DNA from: Alistipes sp.
Lineage (GTDB): Bacteria; Bacteroidota; Bacteroidia; Bacteroidales; Rikenellaceae
Reading direction: 5' to 3'
DNA length: 64,000 nucleotides
Assembly (NCBI GenBank): GCA_017517705.1
Contig: JAFWYM010000025.1
Coordinates: forward strand, 1-64,000
In this document: positions 63,062 through 64,000 of the stretch, piece after piece
Layout: the number at the start of each line of letters is the position of its first letter
How positions within the stretch are numbered: the first letter of the stretch is position 1
Notes under the pieces: generated by a model
Seen by the model: the letters and a program-made list of their open reading frames with translations, nothing else
Told to the model about the DNA's origin: nothing
Databases searched by the model: none
Translations under genes and position numbers: made by a program

Positions 63062-64000
63062 ATGGCAGCGGAGAGGTTGGAACATAAGGTTGTGAGTGGC
63101 GTGGCATGGAGCTTCTCCGAGAAGCTCCTGTCTATGGTCGTGCAGATGGTAGTAAGCATCGTCGTTGCGCGACAGCTCGCCCCCGATGACTTTGGCATCA
63201 TGGCTATTATGACCTTCTTTACCTCTGTTGCTCTTGCTATTGTCGACAGTGGCTTCTCGCAGACGCTCATACGCAAGCCGCATCCCACCGACACGGAGTA
63301 CCGCTCGGTGCTCGGCTTCAATGTCGTGGTGTCGTTGGTGTTGTATGTTGTTTTTCTCGCAGTATCCTCGCCACTTGCCACGTTGTACGATGCTCCTGTT
63401 ATTCGAGATATAGCCCCGGTGCTCTTCTTGGTGCTCCCTATCAACTCGCTCTGCGTGGTGCAGACGGTGATGTTCACGCGCGAGTTCCGCTTTGCGCTCC
63501 TTGCGAAGATAGTATTCTTCAGCACGTTACTCAGTGGCATCGTGGCTGTCGTTATGGCTGTTGCGGGGTGTGGCATCTGGAGCCTTGTGGCTCAGCGCCT
63601 GCTGATGATGGGGCTTAAGGCTGCGGCCTTCTGGTGGATACGTCGCTGGCGCACATCGGCGCCCTTCAGCTTAGCATCACTTCGCGCCATGGCACCCTTT
63701 AGCTTGCGACTGCTTGCTACGGATCTTATAGCCTCCATATATAATAATGTAGCGCAGCTCTTCATCGGCAAGATGCACTCTACTTCGGCCCTTGGCTACT
63801 ACTCGCAGGCGCAGAAACTCAAAGACCTGCCCGTTACCTCTGCTGTGCAGGCGGTGCAGGGCGTGACGTATCCTGCTCTTGCAAAGCTTGCGGATGAGGA
63901 TGATGATAAGTTTGCAGCGGGGTATATGCGCATCGTGCGCCTCTTGTCGTTTATTATCTTCCCGGTGATGCTCGGCCTTGTGGCCATCGCTCCCGACATG
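63062..64000 (+). CDS. Polysaccharide flippase (Wzx/MOP family), partial at window end
   Basis: An open frame from ATG 63062 (MAAERLEHKVVSGVAWSFSEK) continues to the window edge, giving 313 residues. The start matches the Polysacc_synt/WzxC pattern: an amphipathic VVSGVAWSFSEKLLSMVVQMVVSIVVARQL helix, the LAPDDFGIMAIM segment, then further membrane helices and NNVAQLFIGKMHSTSALGYYSQAQKLKDLP with the family GYY motif. It moves lipid-linked oligosaccharides across the inner membrane. Because no stop codon falls in the window, its true length is unknown. Confidence 0.88.
   Translation, partial: MAAERLEHKVVSGVAWSFSEKLLSMVVQMVVSIVVARQLAPDDFGIMAIMTFFTSVALAIVDSGFSQTLIRKPHPTDTEYRSVLGFNVVVSLVLYVVFLAVSSPLATLYDAPVIRDIAPVLFLVLPINSLCVVQTVMFTREFRFALLAKIVFFSTLLSGIVAVVMAVAGCGIWSLVAQRLLMMGLKAAAFWWIRRWRTSAPFSLASLRAMAPFSLRLLATDLIASIYNNVAQLFIGKMHSTSALGYYSQAQKLKDLPVTSAVQAVQGVTYPALAKLADEDDDKFAAGYMRIVRLLSFIIFPVMLGLVAIAPDM

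Noticed and set aside
1..64000. Prophage, insertion sequence or conjugative element
   Set aside because: No transposase, integrase, relaxase or phage structural gene is readable in the window; the accessory content is lipoproteins and repeats.

Overview
The window is a contiguous chromosomal segment from a member of the Bacteroidales. A Rikenellaceae/Alistipes-like genome is my best guess, but I cannot prove the genus. Three things support the order. Promoters have the Bacteroidetes form (TTTG or TTG, about 19-21 nt, then TAnnTTTG). Shine-Dalgarno sequences are not evident. The families present are typical of the group: DUF6562 fimbrillin-like lipoproteins, a clostripain-type lipoprotein, an M64 peptidase, YitT and DUF349 proteins, and a group-B-like [FeFe] hydrogenase.

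Region 1 (1-12650) is the core translation/transcription cluster, all on the + strand: 3' end of tuf, tRNA-Trp, secE, nusG, rplK, rplA, rplJ, rplL, a long hairpin-rich gap, then rpoB and rpoC, closed by an intrinsic terminator. Region 2 (12650-14150) is a convergent gap with two copies of an unusual composite repeat, a promoter followed by a strongly structured transcript candidate, and tRNA-Val and tRNA-Asn on the minus strand. Region 3 (14284-20400) holds a DUF1573 exported protein, the NfnAB-type flavoprotein pair, a lone Clp-N-domain-like protein and ribosomal protein S1.

Region 4 (20400-37650) is a surface/housekeeping mixture: lipoproteins, tRNA-Met, a C11 peptidase, two Fn3-type lipoproteins, superoxide dismutase, an M64 peptidase, plsY, YitT, miaB, an LRR lipoprotein, an outer membrane protein, a DUF3298 lipoprotein, tRNA-Glu and an HtrA protease. 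Region 5 (37800-44450, minus) has hpt-queE-divIC and a complete [FeFe] hydrogenase operon, hydA-hydE-hydG-hydF. Region 6 (44739-52524, minus) has three DUF6562 lipoproteins, two carrying long beta-helix-like tails of different base composition. Region 7 (53034-58661, minus) has yidC, pyrG and a DUF349 protein. Region 8 (59087-64000, plus) has ackA-ptb-buk, aroQ and a partial polysaccharide flippase.

Metabolically the window suggests a fermenter that disposes of electrons as H2 (HydA with its maturases), exchanges electrons between ferredoxin and NAD(P)H (NfnAB), and makes ATP through acyl-phosphate kinases (ackA, ptb, buk).

The most unusual structure is a dispersed intergenic element built from nonamer arrays (AGTAACAGG, GGGAGTATA, GGGTAGTAT and complements) folded into nested palindromes around a conserved CTGATAGCGC loop and a conserved flank. 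All copies lie in three convergent intergenic regions, beside the 3' ends of transcription units, and none in tandem or divergent gaps.
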